From JBCCJA01 sp039045975 (GTDB lineage: Bacteria > Planctomycetota > Planctomycetia > Planctomycetales > Planctomycetaceae): 64,000 nucleotides of DNA. Location of the stretch: assembly GCA_039045975.1 (NCBI GenBank), contig JBCCJA010000006.1:50414-114413 (forward strand), given 5' to 3'. Position numbers and translations under genes: made by a program. The notes under the pieces were generated by a model. It saw only the letters and a program-made list of their open reading frames with translations. It was not told the DNA's origin and did not search any database. Shown here in pieces: positions 56,573-64,000 of this stretch. Each line of letters opens with the position of its first letter. Positions within the stretch are counted from its first letter, which is position 1.

Positions 56573-58168
56573 ATGCGGGCCCCGACCGAAGACCGCGGCC
56601 TGCTGTTTGACCCCGGCCCGTCGGCGTTCACGGCACTCGTCGACGAGAACAGGCATCGGCTCGCTGCGGCCCGTTTCGAGGTCGCCGGCACTCCTGACGC
56701 CGAGCTGCGTGACGGCCTCCGCAGCCGGTTTTTCCCGGACGACGCCGACCTGCCGCTCGTCCTCACGGGCCACCAGCCCGGGTTCTTTCACCCCGGCGTC
56801 TGGGCCAAAGACTTTGTGACCGCGTGGGGTGCGAGGGCCGTCGGCGGGCACGCGGGCCATGTCGTCATCGACTCCGACCTCGCGTCGGCGGTCGTCGCCG
56901 TACCGGTCCGAAACGGTGAGAGGCTTGACGTCGACCGCGTCACCTTCGACATCGCGGCTTTCGGGCCGTGGGAAGACCGGGCGGTGCTCGACGCCGACAC
57001 ACTCGGCCGATTCCCCGACGAAGTCGTCCGAAAGATCGGACTGTTCGAAATCACGCCGCTGGCCGCGGACAAGACCGTCCGAAACGCAGTCGAATCTGTC
57101 ACGCGGACCGCAACACCGCGGCTCGATGAAGCGACGACCGGCGTCCGTGTCGCGGTCGAAAAGTCTTGGGGCGTCGACGTCCCTCAGGTGCGGCTTTCGG
57201 AACTCGAATCGATGCCGACGTTCGACCGACTGCTCGCCCACTGCGTCGTCAACCGGCAGCGATTCGCGACCGACTACAACGCCGCGCTCCGCGACCATCG
57301 GCAGGCCCATGGTTTGAAGCGTCCCGGCCGCCCCGTCCCCGACCTACGGGCCGAGGAACCGACGGTCGAGCTGCCGTTCTGGGTCTGGCGTTCCGGGAGC
57401 CCGTTCCGGAAACGGCTCGAAGTCACCGAGGCCCCGGGCGGCGTCTTCCTGTCCTCCGACGGCATCCGGCTGCACGAGAAGCCGATCGATGACGAACCCG
57501 ACGCCTTCTGCGCCGCCCTCGCCGAGCTGCGGGCCGGCGGACTCCGCGTCCGCAGCCGTGCGCTCATGACCACGCTGTTCCTCCGCCTATTCGTCGCCGA
57601 CGCGTTCGTGCACGGGATCGGCGGGGCCCTGTATGACGAGGTCACCGACCGGCTGATCGGCCGACACTTCGGCGTCGACCCGCCGCGGTTCGCGACCGTC
57701 TCCGCGACGCTCCGGCTGCCGCTCGCCGACGACTGCAAGACCGACCCGGCGAAGATCGCCGCCGAGCGGCAACGGCTCCGTCGCGGCCTGCGTGATCTGA
57801 CGTATCGGCCCGAGCGATTTCTGGGCGATCCCGACTCGGCCGCCTTGGAAAAGAAGACGTTATTGATCGAACGCCAACACGAGGCGGACGGCCGCAGCGG
57901 CCTCACGCGGGCGAACCGTCGCCGGCTGCACGCGGCGAACGAGGCCCGCCGCGCGGCCTTCCTCGCCGCCAACGACGAAATCGCCGCCGAGGTCGCCGGC
58001 GTCGATGACTTCCGCCGCGACTTCAATTCGGGGCTCGCCCGCCTCGACGCGATCGAACGCACGCACGCGATCGTGACCGACCGCGAGTACGCATTCCCAC
58101 TGTTCCCGGAAGCGAAGATCAGGCCGTTCATGGAAGAGCTGGCCGACCATGGCACGGTTAATCCGTAG
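56573..58168 (+). CDS. BshC-like protein
   Basis: A 531-residue protein resembling bacillithiol synthase BshC. LPLVLTGHQPGFFHPGVWAK resembles the TGQQPGLFGGPLYT block, VVIDSDLAS the D-containing partner, and ALMTTLFLRLFVADAFVHGI with GGALYDEVTDRLI the late VGGPGExxY block. The helical part at about 400-480 matches the family's coiled coil (EKKTLLIERQHEADGRSGLT). Identity is low and the QQ motif is HQ, so the reaction is uncertain. A 24-bp inverted repeat overlaps its stop. Confidence 0.55.
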   Translation: MRAPTEDRGLLFDPGPSAFTALVDENRHRLAAARFEVAGTPDAELRDGLRSRFFPDDADLPLVLTGHQPGFFHPGVWAKDFVTAWGARAVGGHAGHVVIDSDLASAVVAVPVRNGERLDVDRVTFDIAAFGPWEDRAVLDADTLGRFPDEVVRKIGLFEITPLAADKTVRNAVESVTRTATPRLDEATTGVRVAVEKSWGVDVPQVRLSELESMPTFDRLLAHCVVNRQRFATDYNAALRDHRQAHGLKRPGRPVPDLRAEEPTVELPFWVWRSGSPFRKRLEVTEAPGGVFLSSDGIRLHEKPIDDEPDAFCAALAELRAGGLRVRSRALMTTLFLRLFVADAFVHGIGGALYDEVTDRLIGRHFGVDPPRFATVSATLRLPLADDCKTDPAKIAAERQRLRRGLRDLTYRPERFLGDPDSAALEKKTLLIERQHEADGRSGLTRANRRRLHAANEARRAAFLAANDEIAAEVAGVDDFRRDFNSGLARLDAIERTHAIVTDREYAFPLFPEAKIRPFMEELADHGTVNP

Positions 58169-58269
58169 GGTCCGCTGTGCGGACCGTTCGTACCGACTCC
58201 TCTTGAAGGGCCAGATCGCTATCGATCACTGCGAGCCGTTCGTGCACGGTCCGCACAGCGGACCCTACG
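58164..58269. repeat. Perfect 24-bp inverted repeat, REPIN-like family 2
   Basis: A 24-base arm beginning CGTAGGGTCCGCTGTGCGGA (58164-58187) is repeated exactly in reverse complement at 58246-58269, with 58 bases between. Each arm forms its own hairpin GGTCCGC-TGT-GCGGACC. It lies between convergent genes and overlaps the stop of the BshC-like gene by 5 bases. Confidence 0.85.
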
Positions 58270-58273
58270 ACGT

Positions 58274-59671
58274 TCAATCCTCGGCCCGGCTACCGTCGCC
58301 GCACATCTTGACGACCTTCGGGTCGAACCGTGCGACCGTCTCGACGAGGTCGGCCTGCTCGCTCATGACCGTGTCGATGTCTTTGTAGACGCCGGGGACC
58401 TCGTCGGCCCCGGCGGAGATCAAGTCGATCTCGTCGGCCCGCAGGTCCCGCACGACCTCGCCGTAGTCGAACGTCTTCTTCGCCTGCGTCCGCGACATGA
58501 CCCGGCCGGCGCCGTGCGCGGCCGAGTTCATGCTCTGCGGCTGCCCCTTGCCGCGGACGACATAGGCCGGCGACGCCATCGAGCCGGGGATCACGCCCAG
58601 CACGCCCGCCCCCGCCGGCGTCGCCCCCTTGCGGTGCACGACCAGTTCGTTGCCGCCGTGCTCCTCGATCCAGGCGAAGTTGTGGTGGTTCTCGACCGAC
58701 GCGAGCACCTCGCCACCGACGATCGAAGAGACCAACCGATGGATCACGTCGTGGTTCGCGGCGGCGTAATCGCCCATCAGGTTCATCGCGGCCCAATACT
58801 CCTGCCCCGCCTCCGAATCGAGGTCGAGCCACGCGAGCCGTTCGAACTCCTTGTCGCCCTTCCGCAATTTCTGCGTGGCGACCTTGCTGTAGTGCTTGCA
58901 GACGGCCGCCCCTGGCCCGCGGCTGCCGGAGTGGCTCATCAGGGCGACGTATTCGCCTTTGTCGAGACCGGGGATCGCGTCGTCCCCGCCCACCGTCAGC
59001 CGGCCGAACTCTACGAAATGGTTGCCCGAGCCCGACGTGCCGAGCTGACGGCGGGCCTTGTTCTTGTTCCGGATCGTGATCGGCGAGACCCGCCAGTCGG
59101 CGTCGAGGACCGGGTGGTCCTGCGACTTCTCGTGCTCGCGGCCGGCCCCGAAGACGGTGCCCTGCTCCAACACCGCCCCGAGCAGCGGCCGGCTCTCGTC
59201 GAGCATCTTTGTCGGCAGGTCGAGCACGGAGATCTTCATGCGACAGGCGATATCGACGCCGACGGCGTACGGGATCACCGTCCCCTCGGTCGCGAGCACG
59301 CCGCCGATCGGCAGGCCGTAGCCGAGGTGCGCGTCGGGCATCAGCGCCGCCCCGACCGCCGACGGGACGCGGCAGGCGTCCCGCATCTGGCCGTGGGCCT
59401 TGTCGTCGATGTGTCGGCCCCAGGTCTGATACGCGATCGGCTCGACGTGCCGCGGCGTCGTGTGCGTCGCGTGGTCAATCAACGCCCGCGCGAAGATCTT
59501 GCGGTGCCGGTCCTGCGTGAACGCCGTCGGGTCGGCGATGACCTCGCGCAGCAGCGTGACAGGATCGCCGTCCTCGAGCCGCCCCGCGTCGGCGAGCGCC
59601 TTCAGCGCACGCCGGGCCGCCGACACGCAGGCCGGGTCGACGCCGAGATTGAGCAGGTCGCGCTTATTCAT
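58274..59671 (-). CDS. rtcB: RNA-splicing ligase RtcB
   Basis: A 465-residue enzyme joining RNA 2',3'-cyclic-phosphate and 5'-OH ends with GTP and Mn. The signature parts are PDAHLGYGLPIGGVLATEG, VIPYAVGVDIACRMKIS (metal Cys), GTSGSGNHFVEFG (metal His), LMSHSGSRGPG, ENHHNFAWIEEHGGNELVVH and the guanylylation His in MNSAAHGAGRVMSR. Length is usual for the bacterial type. No archease or RtcA/RtcR gene is beside it. It is bounded by inverted repeats on both sides. Confidence 0.95.
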   Translation of the reverse strand: MNKRDLLNLGVDPACVSAARRALKALADAGRLEDGDPVTLLREVIADPTAFTQDRHRKIFARALIDHATHTTPRHVEPIAYQTWGRHIDDKAHGQMRDACRVPSAVGAALMPDAHLGYGLPIGGVLATEGTVIPYAVGVDIACRMKISVLDLPTKMLDESRPLLGAVLEQGTVFGAGREHEKSQDHPVLDADWRVSPITIRNKNKARRQLGTSGSGNHFVEFGRLTVGGDDAIPGLDKGEYVALMSHSGSRGPGAAVCKHYSKVATQKLRKGDKEFERLAWLDLDSEAGQEYWAAMNLMGDYAAANHDVIHRLVSSIVGGEVLASVENHHNFAWIEEHGGNELVVHRKGATPAGAGVLGVIPGSMASPAYVVRGKGQPQSMNSAAHGAGRVMSRTQAKKTFDYGEVVRDLRADEIDLISAGADEVPGVYKDIDTVMSEQADLVETVARFDPKVVKMCGDGSRAED

Positions 59672-59718
59672 GGCCGGGTGACAACGACCTACCGACTCCG
59701 GTTCGCGATGAAGACGGC

Positions 59719-59794
59719 GTAGGTCAGGCCCCCGCCTGACGAATTTCGGACCACGGTTGCCCGGACAAATCCGGCAGGCGGGGGCCTGTCCTGC
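59719..59794. repeat. REPIN-like element, family 3, copy 1
   Basis: GTAGGTCAGGCCCCCGCCTG (from 59719) faces CAGGCGGGGGCCTGTCCTGC (to 59794). Each arm has its own hairpin CAGGC-CCCC-GCCTG. About 23 of 28 bases match between arms. A second copy lies at 60,306-60,381, so the Nudix-like gene is bracketed. Confidence 0.8.
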
Positions 59795-59797
59795 AAG

Positions 59798-60292
59798 TCA
59801 ATACTCCGCCCAATAATCGGTATCGACCTGATGAGGCGCCATCACGTCGGCCCGCTTCAGCAGCCGAGTCTGACGCGGGTCGATCGGCTTGTCCGCGACG
59901 CGGCCGCCCTCGAGATCGTTCACGGTGATCCAGCGGCTCCTGCCGTCGGCGACGGCCTCGCCGAGCGTCTCCCGCCAAAGCTTCCCCATCAGCTCGACCA
60001 GGTAGAACTCGACGACGTAGATCACCGCCTTGTCGGGGTCACAGCCGCCTTCGACCTCCTGCACGTGGGCCCGCGGCGCCCCGGAGACGAGGTAGTCCTT
60101 ACCCTTCCGCAGGCCCGTCTGCCACGCGATCTCGTCGGTCAGCGACTGCCGGAACGACTCGCCGTCGAGCTTGTGCGCCTCCGGAAAGTGCCAGCACCCG
60201 CGGCCCTGGTTCCACAGCGTCAGCCATTCGCTGACGCCGGGCTCGTCCGAGTCGCGACGAATCAGGGCGATGCCGCCGACGAACTGTTTCAT
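59798..60292 (-). CDS. Nudix-like protein with degenerate box
   Basis: A 164-residue protein starting MKQFVGGIALIRRDSDEPGV. The fold order is Nudix-like: WLTLWNQGRGCWHFPEAHK, then LDGESFRQSLTDEIAWQTGL in the place of the Nudix box. The box GX5EX7REUXEEXGU is badly broken: the REUxEE core reads DEIAWQ. It is therefore unlikely to be a normal hydrolase; another fold use is possible. It is bracketed by the two family 3 repeats. Confidence 0.6.
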   Translation of the reverse strand: MKQFVGGIALIRRDSDEPGVSEWLTLWNQGRGCWHFPEAHKLDGESFRQSLTDEIAWQTGLRKGKDYLVSGAPRAHVQEVEGGCDPDKAVIYVVEFYLVELMGKLWRETLGEAVADGRSRWITVNDLEGGRVADKPIDPRQTRLLKRADVMAPHQVDTDYWAEY

Positions 60293-60305
60293 GCGACGCG
60301 TCTTT

Positions 60306-60381
60306 GTAGGGCAGGCCCCCGCCTGCCGGATTCGATCGAATGACCGCGGCTCGAAATTCGTCAGGCGGGGGCCTGACCTAC
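60306..60381. repeat. REPIN-like element, family 3, copy 2
   Basis: GTAGGGCAGGCCCCCGCCTG (from 60306) faces CAGGCGGGGGCCTGACCTAC (to 60381). It shares the CAGGCCCCCGCCTG hairpin and the GTAGG/CCTAC ends with copy 1, and its middle is different. It lies between the Nudix-like gene and purK. Confidence 0.8.
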
Positions 60382-60461
60382 GGAACCCGTTTCATCAGTG
60401 TTCAAGACTGAACGACGTACGCTCCACGTTATCGCCGCCCCTCGCAGGGTCGACCGGGCGA

Positions 60462-61613
60462 TCACCCACGCCGTACGCGGTCGCGCGTCGCCGCGATCCT
60501 CGCCGCGTCTCGGGCGGTGAGGGGCTCGACTCCGGTCACGGTAAAGTGCCCCATTTTGCGGCCCGGCTGGGCGGAGGCTTTCCCGTACAGATGCAGCGAC
60601 ACGGCAGGATCTTCGAGCAGCGGTGCCCACGCGGGCGCCCCGCCCTCCCAAAGATCGCCGAGTAAATTCGCCGTCACGGAGGGCCGTGTTCCGACCGATC
60701 CCGGCGGGAGCCCGACGAGCGTGCGTGCCTGCTGCTCGAACTGGCTCGTGTCCGACGCCTCGATCGACCAGTGCCCCGAATTATGGGGCCGCGGGGCGAA
60801 CTCGTTGATCAGAAATCGGCCGTCAGACGTCTGAAAAAATTCGACGCACAGGACTCCCACCGCGTCGAGCGTCTCGCAAGTCGCGCGGACGACTTCGGTG
60901 ACCGCCCGCGTTTTCTCGGCGGAAAGCGCCGACCCGACTCGTGACGTGTCGAGCACATGATTCGCGTGCGTGTTTTCGGCCGGCTCGAACGCAGCGAATA
61001 CGCCGTCCGCCGACCGCACGCCGATCACCGACACCTCCCGCTCGAACTCGATCAGTGTCTCGAAGACCGCTTCGTCCGTCCCGAGCTCCGCCCACTTCGC
61101 CGCCGCGTCTTCGCCCTCTGCGATCCGAATCTGTCCCTTCCCGTCGTAGCCCGACATCGCCGTCTTCAAGACACCGGCCGGGCCGATGTCGGCCCTTGCG
61201 GTCGCGAGTTCCTCGGCCGAGGTCACCCGCCGGAACGGCGTGACCGGCAGGCCCGCTTTCTCCAGCGTCGACTTCTCCCGGTAACGGTGCTGGGCGATCT
61301 CCAAGACGTCCGGCCCGGGCCGGCAGATCGCGTGCTCCGCCGCCGCGCGGGCCGTCTCGATCGGGATGTTTTCGAACTCGAACGTCACCGCCGCGACAGA
61401 CTTCGCCCAGTCCCGCACACGGTCGAGGTCGCGGTAATCGCCGACCGTCGTTCTCCAAGCGACCTGCGACGCCGGCGAGTCCTCGCCGTCGGTGTAGACG
61501 TGGACGCGGTAGCCCCGCGGGGCCGCCGCGAGCGCGAACATCCGGCCGAGCTGTCCGCCGCCGAGCACCCCGAGCACCGCGCCCGGCTCGATGACTTCCG
61601 TCTCGCGGGACAT
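60462..61613 (-). CDS. purK: N5-carboxyaminoimidazole ribonucleotide synthase
   Basis: A 383-residue ATP-grasp enzyme of purine synthesis, carboxylating AIR to N5-CAIR. It starts with GAVLGVLGGGQLGRMFALAA and has VTFEFENIPIETARAAAEH, VLKTAMSGYDGKGQIRIAEG, FEREVSVIGVRSADGVFAAF and EFFQTSDGRFLINEFAPRPH, all PurK blocks. NSGHWSIEASDTSQFEQQAR follows. Its ATG overlaps the purE stop (TGATG), so the two are coupled. Confidence 0.95.
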   Translation of the reverse strand: MSRETEVIEPGAVLGVLGGGQLGRMFALAAAPRGYRVHVYTDGEDSPASQVAWRTTVGDYRDLDRVRDWAKSVAAVTFEFENIPIETARAAAEHAICRPGPDVLEIAQHRYREKSTLEKAGLPVTPFRRVTSAEELATARADIGPAGVLKTAMSGYDGKGQIRIAEGEDAAAKWAELGTDEAVFETLIEFEREVSVIGVRSADGVFAAFEPAENTHANHVLDTSRVGSALSAEKTRAVTEVVRATCETLDAVGVLCVEFFQTSDGRFLINEFAPRPHNSGHWSIEASDTSQFEQQARTLVGLPPGSVGTRPSVTANLLGDLWEGGAPAWAPLLEDPAVSLHLYGKASAQPGRKMGHFTVTGVEPLTARDAARIAATRDRVRRG

Positions 61614-62128
61614 CAGGCGTCGTCCCGCGTGGCGGTGATCTCGGCGTCGGCGAGCACTTTGTCACGCTGCCCGGCGATGAACGTTTCGAGCTTCCCGCGG
61701 AGATCGGGCCGCGACGTCGCGAGGATCCGCACCGCCAGCAGACCGGCGTTCTTCGCCCCCGCCGTCCCGATCGACAACGTCCCGACCGGCACGCCGCCCG
61801 GCATCTGCACGATCGACAGCAGCGAATCGAGTCCGCTGAGGTTGCTCGACTTCACCGGCACGCCGAGCACCGGCAGCGGCGTCAGCGACGCGAGCATCCC
61901 CGGCAGGTGGGCCGCCCCGCCGGCCCCGGCGACGATCACCTCTAACCCGCGGCCGGCCGCGAGCTTGGCGTATTCGACCATCGCCTCAGGCGTGCGGTGG
62001 GCCGAGACAACGCGGACCTCATGCGGCACGCCGAAGTCCGCGAGGACGGACGCCGCCTCGCGCATCGTTTCCAAATCAGAGCGGCTGCCCATGACGACGC
62101 CGACGAGCGGCGGGGCGGGTGTCGACAT
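61613..62128 (-). CDS. purE: N5-carboxyaminoimidazole ribonucleotide mutase
   Basis: A 171-residue class I PurE, moving the carboxyl group to form CAIR. It has GVVMGSRSDLETMREAASVL, HEVRVVSAHRTPEAMVEYAK, VIVAGAGGAAHLPGMLASLT and VLGVPVKSSNLSGLDSLLSI, the full class I pattern with the SAHRTP catalytic turn. It overlaps purK by one base and is the first gene of the pair. Confidence 0.96.
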   Translation of the reverse strand: MSTPAPPLVGVVMGSRSDLETMREAASVLADFGVPHEVRVVSAHRTPEAMVEYAKLAAGRGLEVIVAGAGGAAHLPGMLASLTPLPVLGVPVKSSNLSGLDSLLSIVQMPGGVPVGTLSIGTAGAKNAGLLAVRILATSRPDLRGKLETFIAGQRDKVLADAEITATRDDA

Positions 62129-62193
62129 CGGATCGTTCCTGTGACCGTGACGAGCCGATTATGCGACGCGGCCGCCGATTCGCACGCCCGAAC

Positions 62194-63759
62194 TCACCAA
62201 GCGCTCGGCGTCGCCGCCCAGGAAAGCCGGAGGGTGTCGGCCTGATCGCGGATCTCGCCGAGTTCGCCCTTCTCCCGCTTCCGCACGACGTTCTTCAGCT
62301 GCAGCGCCATTCGGTTATTGCCCTTCAGCTTCGTTTCGTTCCGCGCGAGGAAGTCCCAATAGAGCGTCGTGAACGGGCACGCGTCGTCGCCGACCGCCTT
62401 GCCCGGCTTGTACCGGCAGCCCTTGCAGTAGTTGCTCATCCGATCGACGTACTTCCCGGTCGAGCAATACGGCTTCGTCCCGACGACCCCGCCGTCGCCG
62501 TATTGGCTCATGCCGAGCGTGTTAGGCAGCGACACCCAATCGATCGCGTCGACGTACATCGCCATATGCCACTCGTGGAACGCGTACGGGTCGGCCCCGT
62601 ACATCATCGCGAGGTTCCCGAGCACCATCAGCCGCTCGATGTGGTGCGTGTAGCCGTGGTCGATCACGTGCGACATCGCGTGCTTCACGCAGGCCATGTC
62701 GGTCTCGCCATCCCAGAAGAAGGACGGCATCTGCCGGTTCGCGGCGAGGGCGTTCCGTTCCGCGTACTCCGGCATCTTCAGCCAGTAGACGCCGCGGATG
62801 AATTCCCGCCAGCCGATCAATTGGCGGACAAACCCTTCGACGTTCGCGATCGTCGCGTGCCGCTTCTCATAAGCCTCGATCGCTGCGGCGACGCACTCCC
62901 GAGGATTCAGAAGTTTGATATTCAATAACGCCGACAACCGCGAGTGATAGACGAACGCCTCGCCGGTCCACATCGCGTCTTCGTACGTCCCGAACCGTGG
63001 CAGCGCGGTCTTAATAAAGTAGCGCAGCATCTTCCGGGCGTCGCCACGGGTGACCGGCAGGGCGAATTTGTCCAGCGAGCCGGGATGGTCGCCCCAACGG
63101 TCCTCGACGAGGTCGAGCACGCCCTGCGTGACGTCGTCGGCCGAGAACGACATCGGCCCCTTAATTTCCTCGTCGGGCCCGGTCTTACCGAACGTCTCGC
63201 GGTTGTCCTCGTCGAAGTTCCAGCGGTCGTCGACCGGGTTCTTCGCGTCGGCCATGAGGACACCCTCACGCTTCCGCATCATCCGATAGAAAGTCTCCAG
63301 AATCAGCACCTTCTTCCCGCCGGCCCAATCGCGGAATTCTTCGATCGAGCAGTAGAAGTGCGTGTCACGGAGCACGTCGAGTTCAACGCCCGCGTCGTCA
63401 CAAACCGACGCGATCTCCGTCCGTACCCGCTCGTCGCCGGGCTCGACGACACGGACCCGCGCGGGCTTCTCCGACTTTATGGTCTTGCGGAGTACGTCGC
63501 CGAACGTCTTCCCGCGGTCTTTCCGCCGGTCGGCCGTCAGCTCGTGATAAATAACCTCGCGACCCTCGGCCCGCTGGCCGTCGCGGAAGTGTCGCATCGC
63601 CGACAGGAAAAACGTGACCCGCTGTTTATGACACGGGACGTGCGTCGTCTCGTGATCGACCTCGGCCATCCAGACCGCGTCGGCCTCGGGGTCGAAGTCG
63701 TCGAACAACGCCGAATCGATATTGAGCTGATCGCCGAGAATGAGGCAGAGATTTCGCAC
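62194..63759 (-). CDS. Iron-sulfur cryptochrome/photolyase (FeS-BCP/PhrB group)
   Basis: A 521-residue protein from GTG 63759. The N-terminal Rossmann part reads RNLCLILGDQLNIDSALFDD, as in the deoxyribodipyrimidine-photolyase-related family. The flavin and DNA region has FVRQLIGWREFIRGVYWLKM and HHIERLMVLGNLAMMYGADP. The four Cys for a 4Fe-4S cluster are in DMACVKHAM and in SNYCKGCRYKP with GDDACPF. These enzymes repair UV (6-4) lesions by light. Three TTAA sites occur in or after this gene. Confidence 0.92.
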   Translation of the reverse strand: MRNLCLILGDQLNIDSALFDDFDPEADAVWMAEVDHETTHVPCHKQRVTFFLSAMRHFRDGQRAEGREVIYHELTADRRKDRGKTFGDVLRKTIKSEKPARVRVVEPGDERVRTEIASVCDDAGVELDVLRDTHFYCSIEEFRDWAGGKKVLILETFYRMMRKREGVLMADAKNPVDDRWNFDEDNRETFGKTGPDEEIKGPMSFSADDVTQGVLDLVEDRWGDHPGSLDKFALPVTRGDARKMLRYFIKTALPRFGTYEDAMWTGEAFVYHSRLSALLNIKLLNPRECVAAAIEAYEKRHATIANVEGFVRQLIGWREFIRGVYWLKMPEYAERNALAANRQMPSFFWDGETDMACVKHAMSHVIDHGYTHHIERLMVLGNLAMMYGADPYAFHEWHMAMYVDAIDWVSLPNTLGMSQYGDGGVVGTKPYCSTGKYVDRMSNYCKGCRYKPGKAVGDDACPFTTLYWDFLARNETKLKGNNRMALQLKNVVRKREKGELGEIRDQADTLRLSWAATPSAW

Positions 63760-63816
63760 GTGGAGACCACCCTATCGGTATCGGTGACGCCTAACCAATA
63801 GAAGCCGGAGCGGTCA

Positions 63817-63860
63817 CGCGAAGGGACGATCAAGCATTTAATCACGCCCGTCCCTTCGCG
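63817..63860. repeat. 12-bp inverted repeat upstream of the photolyase gene
   Basis: CGCGAAGGGACG (63817-63828) pairs with CGTCCCTTCGCG (63849-63860) around 20 AT-rich bases. It lies 57 bases before the photolyase start codon, in the gap to the rightward gene at 63,959. It could be an operator or an mRNA stem. The remaining gap holds nothing I can name. Confidence 0.5.
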
Positions 63861-63958
63861 TCACGAGGATTTTGCGCTAGGGTCCATAAGGTCTTGCGCT
63901 TAAACGAGTTCGGCCTCACGTTGGCGGATGCTCTACGTCCGCCACGGGAGAACCCGCC

Positions 63959-64000
63959 GTGAGGCTCGAACTCTATCGACACGTTGTCGCCCGCATCGCC
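63959..64000 (+). CDS. Start of a rightward gene cut by the window
   Basis: A GTG at 63959 preceded by GGGAG opens a frame reading RLELYRHVVARIA up to the window edge. Too short to identify; another frame from ATG 63928 is also open. Confidence 0.35.
   Translation, partial: MRLELYRHVVARIA

Noticed and set aside
59798..60292. Normal Nudix hydrolase
   Set aside because: The REUxEE core of the box is missing, so I only call it Nudix-like.
1..64000. CRISPR array, rRNA genes or insertion sequences
   Set aside because: No regularly spaced repeat set of CRISPR length, no rRNA sequence and no transposase were seen; the only short tandem repeats are the iterons at 21.6 kb.

Overview
The window is about 70% GC and shows planctomycete traits: a helix-turn-helix protein of the excisionase/receiver type common in that phylum, many large secreted or membrane proteins with no clear relatives outside it, a Ser/Thr kinase, an ECF sigma factor and a squalene-hopene-cyclase-like protein. 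I place it in the Planctomycetes, most likely Planctomycetales; the genus cannot be told from the sequence alone.

Positions 1 to about 28,756 are the right-hand part of a tailed-phage prophage. It ends against the 3' end of a tRNA-Val(CAC) gene and runs off the left edge. Nearly all its genes read leftward and are chained by ATGA or GTGA stop/start overlaps. From right to left it holds: a DUF2511-like secreted protein (27.9-28.6 kb); a small repressor gene (27.66-27.90 kb) between two copies of a GTTACCA operator; a strong early promoter whose 17-bp spacer is that operator; and an early operon (27.3-14.3 kb). The early operon encodes a tyrosine recombinase, a beta-helix protein, CsrA, a winged-helix replication protein with internal 20-bp iterons, a FliA-type sigma factor with an extra C-terminal helix-turn-helix domain, a DUF5131 protein, a helix-turn-helix/receiver-like protein and a J-domain protein. 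One short rightward gene (13.96-14.32 kb) separates it from a second leftward set (13.8 kb to the left edge). That set has small membrane proteins, a membrane-anchored papain-like protease, a secreted thioredoxin-fold protein, tail-fibre and propeller-like proteins, then a lambda-ordered head module: terminase, a histone-H1/AT-hook/zinc-ribbon protein, gpW-like connector, portal, prohead protease/scaffold, and the start of the major capsid gene. No holin or endolysin was recognised.

From 28.8 kb on is chromosomal housekeeping DNA: hpf, an SDR epimerase, aldose epimerase, PduO-type cobalamin adenosyltransferase, an isoprenylcysteine-methyltransferase-like protein, tRNA-Ser(CGA), a Ser/Thr kinase with a partner membrane protein, an ECF sigma factor, two linked membrane proteins, uppS-cdsA, and a DUF309 protein.

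A leftward gene set at 44.8-54.4 kb combines a DUF116/prenyl synthase fusion, a terpene cyclase, a 4Fe-4S protein, a lone GcvH-like lipoyl carrier, an MFS transporter and a large membrane protein. It looks like a terpenoid locus with an unexplained redox or lipoyl component. After it come sodA, a GT2 enzyme, a BshC-like protein, rtcB, a Nudix-like protein, purK-purE and an iron-sulfur photolyase. Long inverted repeats of the REPIN type (two hairpins facing each other) sit between several of the chromosomal genes.
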